A stretch of DNA of 64,000 nucleotides, taken from contig CP141133.1 in NCBI GenBank assembly GCA_035236585.1, positions 45,215,729-45,279,728 on the forward strand, given 5' to 3'. Both the position numbers and the translations under genes were made by a program. Positions 62,101 through 64,000 of this stretch are shown one piece after another; within the stretch, counting starts at the first letter, position 1; every line of letters begins with the position of its first letter. The notes below the pieces were generated by a model. It was not told where the DNA came from, made no database searches, and worked only from the letters and a program-made list of their open reading frames with translations. Origin of the DNA: Warburgia ugandensis. Taxonomy: Eukaryota > Streptophyta > Magnoliopsida > Canellales > Canellaceae.

Positions 62101-64000
62101 TTCTAAGGGATGAGATTGGATCTTACTATTTTTATTTGTTTAATTGATCTAGAAACCCAAAAATTTTACTGTGATCATGATCCTTAGGGTTTTAGGACCC
62201 TTTGAACCCATCCATCAGTTCAGATTTTTATTTTAAAGTCATATGGATCATGATCCAATACCATTGGTATGGATTTTACTAACTATCACATGTAAATACA
62301 ATTGGAAACACAGATCTAATGAGTTTAGTAATTTCTACAAGAGACAAGGAACCTATACAAACTTTCAAATATAAAATCAGAGCTGAATTGATCTCTTAAT
62401 TGTAAAAATAAAATTCTAGTTCAAAATTTGGATGGCCTAGATCAAATCTGGGCTTACGGGTGCGAGGGCGACCAGCAGCCTGCCCCCCTTACCACCTATT
62501 GGTGGTGGTCGAAGGAGGTGACCAGCCATAAGTGAGACGATGTAGATCTAAACCGTGGGATCACCCATAGCCAGATCTCCTCCATCCTTGACTATCAACT
62601 GCCCAAATTTCATCTCCTGGGGTTTTTGGGCCCTAGGAATCCATCCAACAACTTAGAGATTTCATCTGAGACATCCAAGATGGTGGAACTCAACCTTGTT
62701 GTCGGATCCATCGTCTCCGACAAATCAATGGCTGGGGAGATCCCCTGGATGCCAGAAAACCCAAACTAGATGCTGGAATTGAAAGCGAGAAGAAACCTGT
62801 GCCGGTCTGGTGATGAAATTGTCACTAGAGAAGAAGAAATTACAGTAGAGAAAATATAAGAAGTCCTAGATGCTGAAAAATATCTAGAGTTAAATTTCTC
62901 CCTTGTCATTTTTGGAGATGGAGTGAAACCTTAAGGCTTTTGTAGATCACCCCTCTTGGAAGAGTTTCAACGGTTCCATATCAAGGTTTACCAATTAGAT
63001 TGGCTAGAAAAACAAGAATTTACTACCAAAGACAGTACCCAATATTGATCTAGTTTTCATTTTGATTTTCCTGGTGATCCAGGAAGACCACCAAAATTTC
63101 TTAGGGCTTTTGTAGATCTCCTCAGTTCGAACAAATCCAACAGTTAAGATTGAAAGTTATTGGCTGTAAATGGATGGATAATTCAAATAGGGTTTCCTAG
63201 GAAGAAACCTTGGTTCATCGGGGACAATGCGTAACTAGATGCACCTCGATAACAGACATGAATTGTCTATCGGGTGCGTCTGTGGACATTCTCCCAAGGA
63301 AAGTGAGAGGAAGAAGGGAGAAAGAAAATTTTGGGGAAGATTGGGAAGGATTTTAGAGCAATGATTTTAGGGAAAAGTAGAGGACCTGGTGAAGAACTTT
63401 AGGAAAATTTTTGGGATTTTTATGAGCTATTTATAGAGATTTTGGAATTTTCCATGATTACATGTAATTATCATGTTCAATTCTTTTCATTATTCAATGT
63501 TCATTGGATTCCCACTACCACCTCCTTCTCCACTAGTAGGTGGTAGTGGTTTGAGCCATGATTACACATTTTTTGGCCATTGGATTCCTTTGTGGGTCCC
63601 TTGTGGGCCCCACAAAGGTGTGAAAAGACCATTTTGCCCTTTTAATTTCAAAAATGGAGAAAATAGGGTTTATTCCCATGAACTCGGAATTGATCGTACT
63701 TAGTGGTGTTGGAATCGTATTTTTGAGTACATTTCCAATTTTTATGTCTTAGGTCTTGGTTATGAGTAAAATTACCTTTTTACCCTTTTATTCATAAAAA
63801 TGGAGAAAAATAAGGATTTTTTATCCGATCTCAAAATTTGATTTACTTATAGTCATTCTGAAGGGTTCGTCGAGTATGTTTTCAATTATACATGTCTTAT
63901 ACCTTGACTTTACTTCTATGAGAAGCGCATTTTTAATAACCCTAATATTCCAGCTTGATTTTTCTTGAAATTTTGAATTTATTTATTCAATCTTCTTACA
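59119..64000 (-). mobile_element. Family A LTR, minus orientation, nearly complete
   Basis: It begins TGTGATGACCCGGGTTTTTG, the reverse of the LTR3 end. It ends at the window edge about 20 bases short of the LTR start (expected ...GGGGTTATTACA). Blocks shared with LTR2/3 include the region 60900-61150 (counterpart 6480-6740). Between 62440 and 63400 it carries a less AT-rich stretch absent from LTR2/3, so it is a diverged subfamily. Whether it is solo or part of a full element cannot be seen. Confidence 0.85.
63428..63437 (-). promoter_or_regulatory. TATA box of minus-strand family A LTR
   Basis: On the minus strand it reads CTATAAATAG, a consensus TATA box, about 590 bases from the LTR start. 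It is stronger than the motif in LTR2 and far stronger than the remnant in LTR3. Confidence 0.6.

Overview
This window reads as a heterochromatic, transposon-filled stretch of a large plant (angiosperm-type) nuclear genome. It is AT-rich and has no bacterial-style gene layout. Nearly everything recognisable is plant mobile DNA: Ty3/gypsy elements primed by initiator-Met tRNA (TTGGTATCAGAGCC-type primer sites), Ty1/copia pol fragments, an Athila-like gypsy element, an RTE-type LINE, Au-like SINEs, a PIF/Harbinger transposon and a hAT-like MITE. I see no intact host gene, no rRNA or tRNA gene and no CRISPR array. The species cannot be named from the sequence. All boundaries were found by reading LTR ends, target-site duplications (TSDs) and protein motifs by eye.

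Layout, left to right. 1-1336: minus-strand LTR of a GC-leader gypsy family ('family B'), inserted into the first LTR of a tandem array. 1337-16479: family A, arranged LTR-internal-LTR-internal-LTR, with very long LTRs (about 5.1 kb) and short ORF-less internal domains (about 2.3 kb). 16480-20224: 5'-truncated RTE LINE, then a decayed plus-strand copia pol with its 3' LTR. 20225-23185: unassigned island with two SINE copies and possible exon debris. 23186-33398: a minus-strand copia remnant split by a complete 9.17-kb non-autonomous gypsy element (family B, 23754-32919, TSD GAACC). 33399-36296: short repeats and a hAT-like MITE carrying an array of perfect palindromes. 36297-39960: a GRF zinc-finger reading frame and a PIF/Harbinger transposon (transposase plus Myb/SANT-like protein), all on the minus strand. 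40036-42300: unassigned, with one notable inverted repeat. 42301-59118: a deep nest. A copia fragment abuts an Athila-like element (E); E's 5' LTR is invaded by a chromoviral gypsy element (D); D's reverse transcriptase is split by a solo LTR (F, TSD TATTC); and F contains a chimeric element (G, TSD TAACA). 59119-64000: minus-strand family A LTR, cut by the window end.

How the parts relate. Families A and B have LTRs, primer sites and polypurine tracts but no pol, so they would depend on proteins made elsewhere. The 3' internal end and U3 start of B closely resemble the end of the chromoviral pol in D and G, so D/G-type elements are plausible helpers for B. The most unusual objects are G (both outer ends are LTR 3' ends, yet flanked by a matching TSD), the shared-LTR tandem array of A, the conserved splice-donor-like site and CpG-rich leader inside B-type LTRs, and the palindrome array in the MITE.
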